Below, in pieces: positions 36,579 through 44,113 of a stretch of 64,000 nucleotides of DNA. The position numbers and the translations under genes are program-made. Positions within the stretch are counted from its first letter, which is position 1, and each line of letters starts with the position of its first letter. Source of the stretch: Dysgonomonas sp. ZJ279 (GTDB taxonomy: Bacteria; Bacteroidota; Bacteroidia; Bacteroidales; Dysgonomonadaceae). The notes beneath the pieces were generated by a model. That model searched no databases and was not told the origin of the DNA. It saw nothing but the letters and a program-made list of their open reading frames with translations. Where the stretch lies: positions 186,001-250,000 of the forward strand of contig NZ_JAAKEL010000002.1 of NCBI RefSeq assembly GCF_011039205.1, given 5' to 3'.

Positions 36579-36726
36579 ATATAAATAGAGAAAACTCCCT
36601 CTTAAATTTAAGTCGTTACAAAGGTACTCTTCCCTCATTCAATATTGAATAATTTAAGCTTTATTAAAAGACAGACCGATGAATGCCTACACCCAAGCAT
36701 CGTAGAAAAATTAATATTTTTTATTA

Positions 36727-36762
36727 CAATTATTGACTAGTCAATAATTGTTTATACCTTTA
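36727..36762 (+). promoter_or_regulatory. Perfect 24-base palindrome and promoter of the MarR gene
   Basis: CAATTATTGACT (36727-36738) is followed directly by its exact reverse complement (36739-36750). A -7-like box TACCTTTA lies at 36755-36762 and the ATG at 36776, so the palindrome covers the -33 region. This is the expected place and symmetry of a MarR autorepression operator. Confidence 0.65.
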
Positions 36763-36775
36763 CAAAAAAAATATT

Positions 36776-37207
36776 ATGGATGAATTTTATTCTCTCGGAT
36801 TTCTTTTGAACAGGGCGTCTGTATCAATGTCGAAACTATTGAATGCAAGGCTCGAAAGTGAAACTATAGACTTGCCTCATTCACAATTTATAGTTTTAAG
36901 ATGCCTTCACTACAAAGATGGCTTGAGTCAACAAGAAATAGCGAGATTACTATGCAAAGATGCTGCGGCGATAAAGCGCACAATAGATAACCTTGAGAAA
37001 AAGGAATTAGTAGTACGCAGTCAAGTTTCACAGAGGGAAAATTGTATTAATATCACTTCAAAGGGGCAGAAACTCATCCCAACAGCACTTGAGTGCGGAG
37101 ATAATGTACTGAAAGATTCATTGAAAGACATTGAAGATATCGATTACGAGAAGCTAAAAACATTGCTGGACAAAATATATATGAATATAGAAGAAATATC
37201 ACAATAA
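36776..37207 (+). CDS. MarR-family transcriptional regulator
   Basis: 143 residues. Winged helix-turn-helix of MarR type: LPHSQFIVLRCLHYKDGLSQQE and ARLLCKDAAAIKRTIDNLEKKELVVRSQ, wing around RENCINITSKGQKL. Dimeric regulators of this kind usually repress their own operon and a neighbouring resistance or transport gene until a small molecule binds. The next gene, a small membrane protein, follows after 17 bases and is probably co-transcribed. Confidence 0.9.
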   Translation: MDEFYSLGFLLNRASVSMSKLLNARLESETIDLPHSQFIVLRCLHYKDGLSQQEIARLLCKDAAAIKRTIDNLEKKELVVRSQVSQRENCINITSKGQKLIPTALECGDNVLKDSLKDIEDIDYEKLKTLLDKIYMNIEEISQ

Positions 37208-37224
37208 ATCGAACTATCTGAATT

Positions 37225-37734
37225 ATGAAGAAATTAAACCCGAAAGGATTGAAAGTCTTAAAAACCTTGCATCTTATATTTGCAATGATATGGACTTGTG
37301 GAGCAATAGCCATGGTGTTGATCACATTTCTGACCGATACCAAATCTGCGGATGAACTTTACATGAAAAATATCATATTATTAGCCATAGACAATTGGTT
37401 AATAATAACCGGAGCAATGACTAGTTTAGCAATAGGGATAATATACGGTATATTTACCAATTGGCGATTCTTTAAGCACCGATGGATAATAGTAAAATGG
37501 ATAATAACGGTTGTTGAAATATTATTCGGCACATTCGCTTATCACCCTTGGCTGACTGAAAATTTAGATATTATAGGCCGATTAGGAGAGGCTGCTCTGG
37601 AGAATGAAGACTATTTATTCAATTTGAAAATGATGGAGATCAGTGGATTTTTCCAAGCAGGATTATTGTTATTTTTAATTGTAATATCAGTATTTAAACC
37701 ATGGAAACCTAAGAAGAATAACGATAAAAATTGA
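37225..37734 (+). CDS. Small four-helix integral membrane protein (DUF2269-like)
   Basis: 169 residues with about four hydrophobic segments (TLHLIFAMIWTCGAIAMVLI, LIITGAMTSLAIGIIYGI, IIVKWIITVVEILFG, GFFQAGLLLFLIVIS). The arrangement with an early His in TM1 and a conserved Trp resembles the DUF2269 group of predicted membrane proteins, but I am not certain of the family. Co-transcribed with the MarR gene and ends at the hairpin at 37740. No function known. Confidence 0.7.
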   Translation: MKKLNPKGLKVLKTLHLIFAMIWTCGAIAMVLITFLTDTKSADELYMKNIILLAIDNWLIITGAMTSLAIGIIYGIFTNWRFFKHRWIIVKWIITVVEILFGTFAYHPWLTENLDIIGRLGEAALENEDYLFNLKMMEISGFFQAGLLLFLIVISVFKPWKPKKNNDKN

Positions 37735-37739
37735 TCTGA

Positions 37740-37772
37740 AAATGGGCTTTCTATCTGAAAGCCCATTTTTTA
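37740..37772. terminator. Bidirectional terminator
   Basis: AAATGGGCTTTC (37740-37751) with complement at 37757-37768 and a 5-base loop, T-run after. It separates the MarR operon from the convergent NTF2-like gene. Confidence 0.88.
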
Positions 37773-37777
37773 TATAA

Positions 37778-38143
37778 TTACATAGGCGTAGCTCCCCCAC
37801 CTATTACCTGCCACCTATTATCACAGTTTTTCCATACACGTATATAGCGAATATTCGCTTCGATAGGTTGCTTCATGAATTGCCCTTTCAAACTGATAGA
37901 AACAGCGACAACAGCTGCATCGTCAAATAAGCTAATCATCTGATTGCTTGGCGTAATTTCATCAACAACCATATTGCGCGATTTATAAGCAGCAAGATCC
38001 ATTGCTTTTGTTATCGTTTCGCCATTGGGACCATTAAATAAGAGATCTTCATTCAGCAATTCGTTCAATGCTCCCAAATCGGCATTTTTCATCGCCTCTA
38101 AGAGCTTAGCTTCACAAGCTATTATTTCATTCTTAGTAGTCAT
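37778..38143 (-). CDS. NTF2-like (SnoaL/DUF4440) protein
   Basis: 121 residues, cytoplasmic. Pattern of the cone-shaped NTF2-like fold: an N-terminal helix (IIACEAKLLEAMKNADLGALNELLNEDLLFNGPNGE), then strands ending YIRVWKNCDNRWQVIGGGATPM. Such DUF4440-type proteins bind or turn over small hydrophobic ligands; the specific role is unknown. Probably co-transcribed with the effector-binding protein 25 bases upstream. Confidence 0.8.
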   Translation of the reverse strand: MTTKNEIIACEAKLLEAMKNADLGALNELLNEDLLFNGPNGETITKAMDLAAYKSRNMVVDEITPSNQMISLFDDAAVVAVSISLKGQFMKQPIEANIRYIRVWKNCDNRWQVIGGGATPM

Positions 38144-38168
38144 ATACGCTATGTATTAAAAGATTATA

Positions 38169-38624
38169 TTATTTTACTCCGACAAAAATATCTACTTCTC
38201 CATTATTTGGATCTTGACTTTTCTCTCCATAAATTTCAAAATCAGAAAGATAGGTACGATCCAAATCAGAATGCCAAATAGTAAGCCATTCATTAAATAC
38301 AGCATCCTTAAATATGTTCCCTTTTGCTGTGAATTTTTGATACTGATTTGTTTCGATAGACAATCCAACCATCCCTTCAGGTATATTTTCGAGACTATTA
38401 GCTTTACACCCTAGGACTGTTGTGTATGGTTGGGTATAATCCCCCTCGTATTCCGTATAAACACAATAGATTTCACCACTTTCTTTGTGAGGTATTTTAG
38501 ATGCAATATTTTCCTGCATAAATCTAGACCAAAGCAGAGGAATATCTACCTCAGCTTTTCCTTTTATATTTTGTGTTCTTACTGCAATACCAATAATATA
38601 GAATTTCCCGATTGTTGTTTTCAT
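38169..38624 (-). CDS. GyrI-like/AraC effector-binding domain protein
   Basis: 151 residues from the ATG at 38624. The whole protein is one effector-binding fold (YIIGIAVRTQN, DIPLLWSRFM, YCVYTEYEGDYTQPYTTVLGCKA, FEIYGEKSQDPNNGEVDIFVGVK), without a DNA-binding domain. Stand-alone members bind small drugs or act as hydrolases of them. A longer frame to 38663 exists, but a perfect -7 box (TATCTTTG, minus, 38650-38657) lies inside that extension, so the inner ATG is chosen. Upstream gene of the NTF2-like protein. Confidence 0.8.
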   Translation of the reverse strand: MKTTIGKFYIIGIAVRTQNIKGKAEVDIPLLWSRFMQENIASKIPHKESGEIYCVYTEYEGDYTQPYTTVLGCKANSLENIPEGMVGLSIETNQYQKFTAKGNIFKDAVFNEWLTIWHSDLDRTYLSDFEIYGEKSQDPNNGEVDIFVGVK

Positions 38625-38649
38625 TTTATATATTTCAATTTGTTCGAAA

Positions 38650-38657
38650 CAAAGATA
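38650..38657 (-). promoter_or_regulatory. Promoter -7 box that decides the GyrI-like start
   Basis: Minus strand TATCTTTG; transcription should begin near 38645, 20 bases before the ATG at 38624 and downstream of the alternative ATG at 38663. Confidence 0.6.
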
Positions 38658-38696
38658 TGTCACAAGAGTGACAGCCTTATGTCAGCAGTAAATTAT

Positions 38697-39830
38697 TTAT
38701 TCAAGACCAACCCACCATTTCGAAAACGTCTGGGCTGTATCACTCAGATTGACAGGTTCACCGATCATCGGCGTAATCATCGATTGTTTAGTAACTTCGT
38801 TCAACTCTGTTATTTTCTTCAACGGTTCGTCCCAAGCATGATTTGCCAGAGTGAATTTAGACGAATGCACAGGGAAAAGGCGCTTTCCATTCAGTTCTTT
38901 TGCCGCTTGCAACACTTCGTGAGGCATCATATGTATGTTAGCCCATTTCTCATCATACTGCCCATTCTCCAAGATAACCAAATCGAAGCTTCCAAAGGTT
39001 TTACCTATTTCGCTAAAATGAGTATCATAGCCACTATCACCTCCAATAAACACCTGCATTGTGGGAGTACGTAACACAAAAGATGTCCAAACCGAAATAT
39101 TTCGCCTCAATGTTCTTCCCGAAAAATGTCGTTCCGGAGTGAAATGGACAGAAAAACCATCACCAAGAGACGCGCTCTCATTCCAGTCCTTTTCTACTAT
39201 AATATCTTTATCATAGCCCCAATATTCGAAGTGTTCACCGACACCCAATCCACAAATAACTGTCTTTACTTTCGATTTCAGCTTAACAACTGTTTCGTAA
39301 TCCAGATGATCCCAATGGTCGTGAGAGATGAAAAGATAATCGATCTCGGGGATATCGTCTGTTGTATAAATATCAGTACCATTGAAAGATTTTACTGCAA
39401 AAGATACAGGCGAAGCTGCACCGCTAAAAACAGGATCGACCAATATCCTTTTTCCGTCTATTTGCATGAAATACGAAGAGTGCCCAAACCAAACCAGAAC
39501 ATTTTCATTGATATCGAGATGTAGCAGATCCGTCTTCACAGATGGAATACTATCTACCGGTCTAAGTCTTTCTTTCTTCACAAACAGAAACTCCCATAGA
39601 GCTTTTGCATAACTGCCATCCCCTGTTAAAGTGGATGTATAACTTAGGTTTTCAAAAGTACCATCTTTATAATGTGCAGATGCTTTTATTTTTTCTAACC
39701 GATCTCCGCTTGGTGCTTTTCCAAATTTAGATTGTTGCATAAAGAAGAATATAGCTACTCCAAGTATAATAATGATCGATAAGAGTATAATCATAATTCG
39801 TTTTATTGTATTGCGGGTACGTTTGTTCAT
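38697..39830 (-). CDS. Membrane-anchored MBL-fold hydrolase, NAPE-PLD/UlaG-like
   Basis: 377 residues. One N-terminal membrane helix (about 12-30, IMIILLSIIIILGVAIFFF), then a metallo-beta-lactamase fold with the metal motif HDHWDH (170-175) plus GGDSGYDTHF and LFPVHSSKF. The sequence WFGHSSYFMQIDGKRILVDP, and RHFSGR, are shared with bacterial relatives of N-acyl-phosphatidylethanolamine phospholipase D. The active domain probably faces the periplasm. Substrate unknown; lipid or lactone hydrolysis is typical. Confidence 0.85.
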   Translation of the reverse strand: MNKRTRNTIKRIMIILLSIIIILGVAIFFFMQQSKFGKAPSGDRLEKIKASAHYKDGTFENLSYTSTLTGDGSYAKALWEFLFVKKERLRPVDSIPSVKTDLLHLDINENVLVWFGHSSYFMQIDGKRILVDPVFSGAASPVSFAVKSFNGTDIYTTDDIPEIDYLFISHDHWDHLDYETVVKLKSKVKTVICGLGVGEHFEYWGYDKDIIVEKDWNESASLGDGFSVHFTPERHFSGRTLRRNISVWTSFVLRTPTMQVFIGGDSGYDTHFSEIGKTFGSFDLVILENGQYDEKWANIHMMPHEVLQAAKELNGKRLFPVHSSKFTLANHAWDEPLKKITELNEVTKQSMITPMIGEPVNLSDTAQTFSKWWVGLE

Positions 39831-39910
39831 ATAGTGGATTTACCTTATTTATTATTCAAAGTAAAGAATATTTATTGGAAATGTGAAAAAGATAAACGCA
39901 CAAAGGAAGT

Positions 39911-40009
39911 ATTACTCGCTCTTACATTCTGAACGAAGAGAAGAATCCCAGCACTTCATTGAGGGATACTTCTCTTCGTTCAGGATAACAGAATCGTACG
40001 ACAAATTAT
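39911..40009. repeat. Degraded copy of the intergenic hairpin repeat
   Basis: CTGAACGAAGAGAAG (39929-39943) pairs perfectly with 39969-39983, extended by ATCCC/GGGAT. The flanks (TTACTCGCTCTT on the left, ACAGAATCGTACGAC on the right) align with the inner parts of the elements at 50178 and 57830, but the outer terminal repeats are missing. It sits between the outer-membrane protein stop and the MBL gene. Confidence 0.65.
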
Positions 40010-40035
40010 CCTATATACTCTTTATTCTATATTTT

Positions 40036-40656
40036 TCAGAAAAAATAGCCTGCAGATAATGTTATATTTCCGGCTTTCATTTTGCTACCTTCCGCTCCGT
40101 TAATATCAGCTAATCCAAATTGATTACCTAATGTCAGCACGAATTTATTAATCTCCAAACCAACTCCCACTCCTACACCATAATCCCAACGCTTCATGTC
40201 TGAACCTTTAGAGAATAATTCTACACTTTCGGTTTTTCCATCAATTTTACCTCTGGCCCTTCCATATATGTTATAACTTACATAGGGTCCTCCATAAGCA
40301 AAAACACGATTTTCGCCAAGTTTGAATGAAGCTTTCAGATTGACAGGCAACTGTATGCTGTTTAGTGTAATATGTCCGTCGGTCATGCCAAACGAGTTTG
40401 TTTTCTTCAGGTTTGCACCGTGATTTATATATGTTAGTTCGGGTTGGATTGCCAGCATATCGGTGAATGAATATTCGGCCAAACCTCCAAAGTGATAACT
40501 AAATCTGCCCTTGTATTGGTCAGCATTAATACCTTTGTTATCACCACTTGTATATAAATTAGAGAAGTTACCTCCGGCTTTCACTCCAAAACGGATTTGG
40601 GCACTTAAAGTTGCTACAAGATAAAGGGCGACTGTGATTGCAATTAGCTTTTTCAT
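40036..40656 (-). CDS. Outer-membrane beta-barrel protein (PorT/OmpA-barrel type)
   Basis: 206 residues, signal peptide cut near LSAQ-IRFG. The mature chain is an eight-stranded barrel pattern: FGVKAGGNFSNLYTSGD at the start, EYSFTDMLAIQPELTYINHG, QLPVNLKASF, YGVGVGVGLEINKFVLTLG, and the final aromatic in ITLSAGYFF. Such small barrels are abundant in this phylum; function is mostly structural or unknown. Promoter TATCTTTG at 40704-40711. Confidence 0.88.
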   Translation of the reverse strand: MKKLIAITVALYLVATLSAQIRFGVKAGGNFSNLYTSGDNKGINADQYKGRFSYHFGGLAEYSFTDMLAIQPELTYINHGANLKKTNSFGMTDGHITLNSIQLPVNLKASFKLGENRVFAYGGPYVSYNIYGRARGKIDGKTESVELFSKGSDMKRWDYGVGVGVGLEINKFVLTLGNQFGLADINGAEGSKMKAGNITLSAGYFF

Positions 40657-40703
40657 AATGATTGTTTTTTATGTTTAAATTATTTTTTGATTTATTTATA
40701 ATG

Positions 40704-40711
40704 CAAAGATA
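40704..40711 (-). promoter_or_regulatory. Promoter -7 box of the outer-membrane protein gene
   Basis: Minus strand TATCTTTG, 48 bases upstream of the ATG. Confidence 0.55.
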
Positions 40712-40879
40712 TGGCGCTCTGCGATGCTCTATTAATCAAATAGACAGACCATCGTTGTTTGTATACTAAATAGAATATTCGGTATACGAAGCATATAAAG
40801 CATAATCAGAAATATCAAAATATAATTACCTTTACTTTCTATATTTATGAATAACAGGTCTTAATTGAATAACGCAACA

Positions 40880-41710
40880 ATGAAAAAATACCTAAATAAT
40901 GATTTTGACCAAAATAAATTGATAGATGTATTTGATGAATTACCTCTATGGTCGGCTCCTTTTGGATTAAAACTACTTGATCACATTAATTACAAGTCTA
41001 ATATTTCGGCATTAGACATAGGATTCGGAGCAGGGTTTCCTCTAACGGAGATAGCCATGAGGCTGGGCAATAACTCTACTGTATATGGAATAGACCCATG
41101 GAAAGAAGCGATTGAACGAACCCATAAGAAGCTGGACTATTATGGTATAACCAATGTGAAGATTATTGAAGGAGTTGCGGAGAACATTCCTTTAGATAGC
41201 AATTCTATTGACTTAATTACCAGCAATAACGGTATCAATAATGTTGAAGATATTGAACAGGTAATAGCAGAATGTTCGAGAATAATGAAACGAGGAGGAC
41301 AGTTTATTCAAACTATGAATTTGGATAAAAGTATGTTTGAATTCTATACAGAACTAGAAAAAATCTTTTCCGAACTAGGTATGAACGACGAAATAAATCG
41401 ACTGCATAAACACATAGCTCTCAAGCGTCCACCAATTGACAAATTTTTGAAAATACTTTCTAAAAACGGTTTTATTGTCAAAGATTTGGAGCATGATCAG
41501 TTCAACTATCAATTTACTGATGGTACAGCTATGTTGAATCATTATTTCATTCGTTTAGCATTTATTGATTCATGGATTAAACTTATACCAACAGATAGAG
41601 TGGAACTGGTTTTCGATATGATTGAATCGCGATTGAATGAGCAAGCTAAAATATTAGGAGGAATAAAGCTTAGTATTCCTTATGTAATGATAAACGCTAT
41701 AAAACAATAA
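40880..41710 (+). CDS. Class I SAM-dependent methyltransferase
   Basis: 276 residues from ATG 40880; a TTG 15 bases upstream is also in frame but less likely. SAM-binding motif I ALDIGFGAGFPLTEIA, acidic loop VYGIDPWKEAIE, and IDLITSNNGINNV are visible. The C-terminal half (MFEFYTELEKIFSELGMNDE onward) is helical and probably holds the acceptor. Substrate unknown. Followed after 10 bases by an acetyltransferase gene, so the two may form a small operon. Confidence 0.86.
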   Translation: MKKYLNNDFDQNKLIDVFDELPLWSAPFGLKLLDHINYKSNISALDIGFGAGFPLTEIAMRLGNNSTVYGIDPWKEAIERTHKKLDYYGITNVKIIEGVAENIPLDSNSIDLITSNNGINNVEDIEQVIAECSRIMKRGGQFIQTMNLDKSMFEFYTELEKIFSELGMNDEINRLHKHIALKRPPIDKFLKILSKNGFIVKDLEHDQFNYQFTDGTAMLNHYFIRLAFIDSWIKLIPTDRVELVFDMIESRLNEQAKILGGIKLSIPYVMINAIKQ

Positions 41711-41720
41711 ATACAATCAA

Positions 41721-42245
41721 GTGGAGAAAGGAACAATCTATGATCTGGATGAACTGGAAAATCTCTATAATGATCTGAATGATCATTTAGAAACGAACAT
41801 AAACTATCCCGGCTGGATTAAAGGTGTTTATCCAACTAGAGAAACAGCCCTAAAAGGGATAGAGGAAAGTAATTTATTTGTTTTCAGAATAGATAATACA
41901 ATAGCCGGAAGTATTATTCTGAACCATCATCCCGAGGAAGCATACAAGCAGGTTGAATGGGGAGTGGACGCAAAAGCCGAGAACATCATCGTTATACATA
42001 CACTTGTTGTTCATCCTTCATTTATGAACAAAGGTATAGCTACAAAGCTGATCAATTTTGCAACAAAATATAGCAAAGAGCAAAAAATGAAAGCAATACG
42101 TTTAGATGTCTCGGTCAATAATATGGCAGCCATAAAATTGTACGAGAAGTTAGGATATAAATATATAGGGACTGTAGATTTAGGATTACCCTACGCTCAC
42201 CTGAAATGGTTTAAGCTATACGAGATGATCTTGAATAATGATTAA
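41721..42245 (+). CDS. GNAT-family N-acetyltransferase
   Basis: 174 residues with a GTG start; a stop at 41700 and the lack of an ATG leave GTG 41721 as the only good choice. GNAT core: ENIIVIHTLVVHPSFMNKGIATKLINFA (acetyl-CoA loop) and IRLDVSVNNMAAIKLYEKLGYKYIG. Uses acetyl-CoA to modify an amine; the substrate cannot be predicted. Coupled to the methyltransferase gene. Confidence 0.88.
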   Translation: MEKGTIYDLDELENLYNDLNDHLETNINYPGWIKGVYPTRETALKGIEESNLFVFRIDNTIAGSIILNHHPEEAYKQVEWGVDAKAENIIVIHTLVVHPSFMNKGIATKLINFATKYSKEQKMKAIRLDVSVNNMAAIKLYEKLGYKYIGTVDLGLPYAHLKWFKLYEMILNND

Positions 42246-42296
42246 TCGTTATTCTTTTTTCAGATAAAAATTAATTTCAAATAAAAAACAAAGATA

Positions 42297-42488
42297 ATGA
42301 GCCGAAAAAATTTAGATATAATCAACAATGACAGGAAAATAATAGAATTGAGGATGGAGTCGGAAGATTTGATCAATAGACGGGATTCACTCAATCAAGG
42401 CATTTTCGAAAAAGAAGCTGTTAGGATAAAATCCGAAATAGATAATCGTATTTCGGAATTGTACAGGGATATGGAGAAACAGCCCTGA
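42297..42488 (+). CDS. Small charged helical protein, unknown
   Basis: 63 residues, highly charged, predicted to be almost entirely helical with heptad-like spacing (IIELRMESEDLINRRDSL, EAVRIKSEIDNRISELYRDM). No signal peptide and no recognised family. Real gene status is supported by a position between an acetyltransferase and a strong terminator, 51 bases after the former, but not by homology. Confidence 0.5.
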   Translation: MSRKNLDIINNDRKIIELRMESEDLINRRDSLNQGIFEKEAVRIKSEIDNRISELYRDMEKQP

Positions 42489-42531
42489 GAGACTAAAACA
42501 TCATAAGTATAAGAGTAATAGTATATTTTAT

Positions 42532-42565
42532 AAAAAAGGCTTGGCATAAGTTCCAAGCCTTTTTT
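42532..42565. terminator. Bidirectional terminator
   Basis: AAAAAAGGCTTGG (42532-42544), 8-base loop, CCAAGCCTTTTTT (42553-42565). Confidence 0.9.
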
Positions 42566-42583
42566 ATCTATGAATTATGATTA

Positions 42584-43129
42584 TTATCTCAGAAGTTCAG
42601 TATTTCTGACAGCACTCTTTTGATCCTTCAACTTTTGTTTTTCGGCTTTATAAGCAGCTTTTAAGTTGTTCTTCCTCGCTTTTCGCTCTTCTTTACTGAG
42701 AGATTTATTATTTTCTATAGCATCCTCGTCAGCCTTATATTTTCTCTCCAAGGCATCCAACTTAGCATCGATATTGTCAGTCATACTATCTTTAATACCT
42801 TGCCCATTGTGCATTTTGCCATACTTACTTTCCCATACAGCAATCTGGTTTTCCGTCAAGATCTTTTGAATTTCGGCCTTGTGCTGCAAAGATAACGCCC
42901 TTTTCTTCTGACCTTTTTCGTAACCCGAAAGCGATCTGTCTTTCCCTATTTCTGCGAATTTAGGACCAACCTCACGATTAAGCTTTTTGATTTTAGCTAC
43001 CTGATCGGCCGACAAGTTTAGATCTTTTTTAGATTCAATACCATTGTAATAGTTTGTTTTGTCAGCAGATTGAGCATATACCGATAAAGTAAATACGGTA
43101 ATAACTAGTAATAGTAAAGTCTTTTTCAT
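42584..43129 (-). CDS. Secreted charged helical protein, Spy/CpxP-like layout
   Basis: 181 residues from the ATG at 43129: signal peptide MKKTLLLLVITVFTLSVYA then a lysine/glutamate-rich helical chain (LNLSADQVAKIKKLNREVGPKF, RALSLQHKAEIQKILTENQ, LSKEERKARKNNLKAAYKAE). The repeated L-T/S-x-x-Q pattern is like periplasmic chaperones of the Spy/CpxP type, but the match is loose. A longer frame to 43198 contains the promoter box TATCTTTG (43171-43178), so the inner ATG is correct. Function unknown. Confidence 0.75.
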   Translation of the reverse strand: MKKTLLLLVITVFTLSVYAQSADKTNYYNGIESKKDLNLSADQVAKIKKLNREVGPKFAEIGKDRSLSGYEKGQKKRALSLQHKAEIQKILTENQIAVWESKYGKMHNGQGIKDSMTDNIDAKLDALERKYKADEDAIENNKSLSKEERKARKNNLKAAYKAEKQKLKDQKSAVRNTELLR

Positions 43130-43170
43130 AAATTTATGTGTTGAATTTTTGATTATGTGTATCGTTAAGA

Positions 43171-43178
43171 CAAAGATA
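43171..43178 (-). promoter_or_regulatory. Promoter -7 box that decides the start of the secreted helical protein
   Basis: Minus strand TATCTTTG; transcription would begin near 43165, 36 bases before the ATG at 43129. Confidence 0.6.
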
Positions 43179-43240
43179 CACCCTAAAAGTTTAGCCATTT
43201 AAATAATTTTAGCAATATTTTGCTTTTTTAATACGCCATA

Positions 43241-44050
43241 ATGGAACAAATAAACAAAAACGGTATTGAGTTACTTCAATTCGGTTCTTTTCCCTCCGAA
43301 AATATCTGTCATTTCTCAACAACCATACATGGAGGGATAAGCAAGGATGCTTATTCAACTCTTAACCTCAGTCTTTATTCGGGAGACAATTGTGAAGATG
43401 TATATGAAAACAGAAGACGACTAGCCAAGGTTCTCAATGTTTTGCCAGAAAATGTGTTCATTCCTTATCAAACACATGGTGATAAAATACTGGATATAAA
43501 TCAGAGCTTTCTCGATTTGTCCGATGAAGAAAAGCAACAAAAGCTCAATGGTGTTGACGCAATTATCACCAATAAGAAGCATATCGGTATCGGAATAACA
43601 ACTGCAGACTGTGTTCCTCTTTTGATATTCGACCCCGATAAGGAAATCCTTGCAACTATTCATGCCGGATGGAAAGGAACTGTTGCGCGTATTGCTGCTA
43701 AAACCGGAGAAAAGATGATAGCAGACTATGGCTGTAGTCCGTGCGAACTGTTAGTTGGCATTGCTCCTTCTATTTCTCCCGATTGCTTCGAGGTGGGCGA
43801 TGAAGTAGGAGAAGCGTTTATTCTAGGAGGCTTCAATCTGTCTGCAATATCGTACCGCAATGCGGAAACAAATAAATTGCACATCAATTTGTGGGAAGCC
43901 AACAAAATTCAATTGTTAGAAATAGGTATTCTTTCTCAAAATATAGAGGTCGCAGAATTATGTACACTCTCTAATCCGAATATGTTTTTCTCGGCTCGCC
44001 GTCAAACTATTAATTCAGGAAGAATGTTAACTGGTGGAGTAATAAAGTAA
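43241..44050 (+). CDS. pgeF: Peptidoglycan editing factor / YfiH laccase-domain protein
   Basis: 269 residues. Hallmarks of the PgeF (multicopper-oxidase-like, DUF152) family: FSTTIHGGIS, PYQTHGDKI, GIGITTADCVPLLIFDP with the zinc-binding Cys, TIHAGWKGTVARI with the catalytic His, and GIAPSISPDCFEVG. E. coli PgeF removes wrongly incorporated serine from peptidoglycan precursors; relatives also show purine nucleoside activity. In the order of this window it precedes aguA, with a separate promoter between them. Confidence 0.93.
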   Translation: MEQINKNGIELLQFGSFPSENICHFSTTIHGGISKDAYSTLNLSLYSGDNCEDVYENRRRLAKVLNVLPENVFIPYQTHGDKILDINQSFLDLSDEEKQQKLNGVDAIITNKKHIGIGITTADCVPLLIFDPDKEILATIHAGWKGTVARIAAKTGEKMIADYGCSPCELLVGIAPSISPDCFEVGDEVGEAFILGGFNLSAISYRNAETNKLHINLWEANKIQLLEIGILSQNIEVAELCTLSNPNMFFSARRQTINSGRMLTGGVIK

Positions 44051-44057
44051 TTAATTG

Positions 44058-44065
44058 TACCTTTG
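44058..44065 (+). promoter_or_regulatory. aguAB promoter -7 box
   Basis: TACCTTTG, exact TAnnTTTG, 49 bases before the aguA ATG. Confidence 0.55.
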
Positions 44066-44113
44066 TTCTAGAAAAAAATAACAACCGGGTCTATGACCTT
44101 AATTCAGTAATAT

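Noticed and set aside
38430-39074. 214-codon frame on the plus strand
   Set aside because: Antisense to the GyrI-like and MBL genes, which have clear domains; Phe/Cys-rich shadow composition.
40865-40879. TTG start extending the methyltransferase by five codons
   Set aside because: An ATG 15 bases downstream with family-like N-terminus is preferred; the same reasoning was used for the AIM24 and MFS genes.
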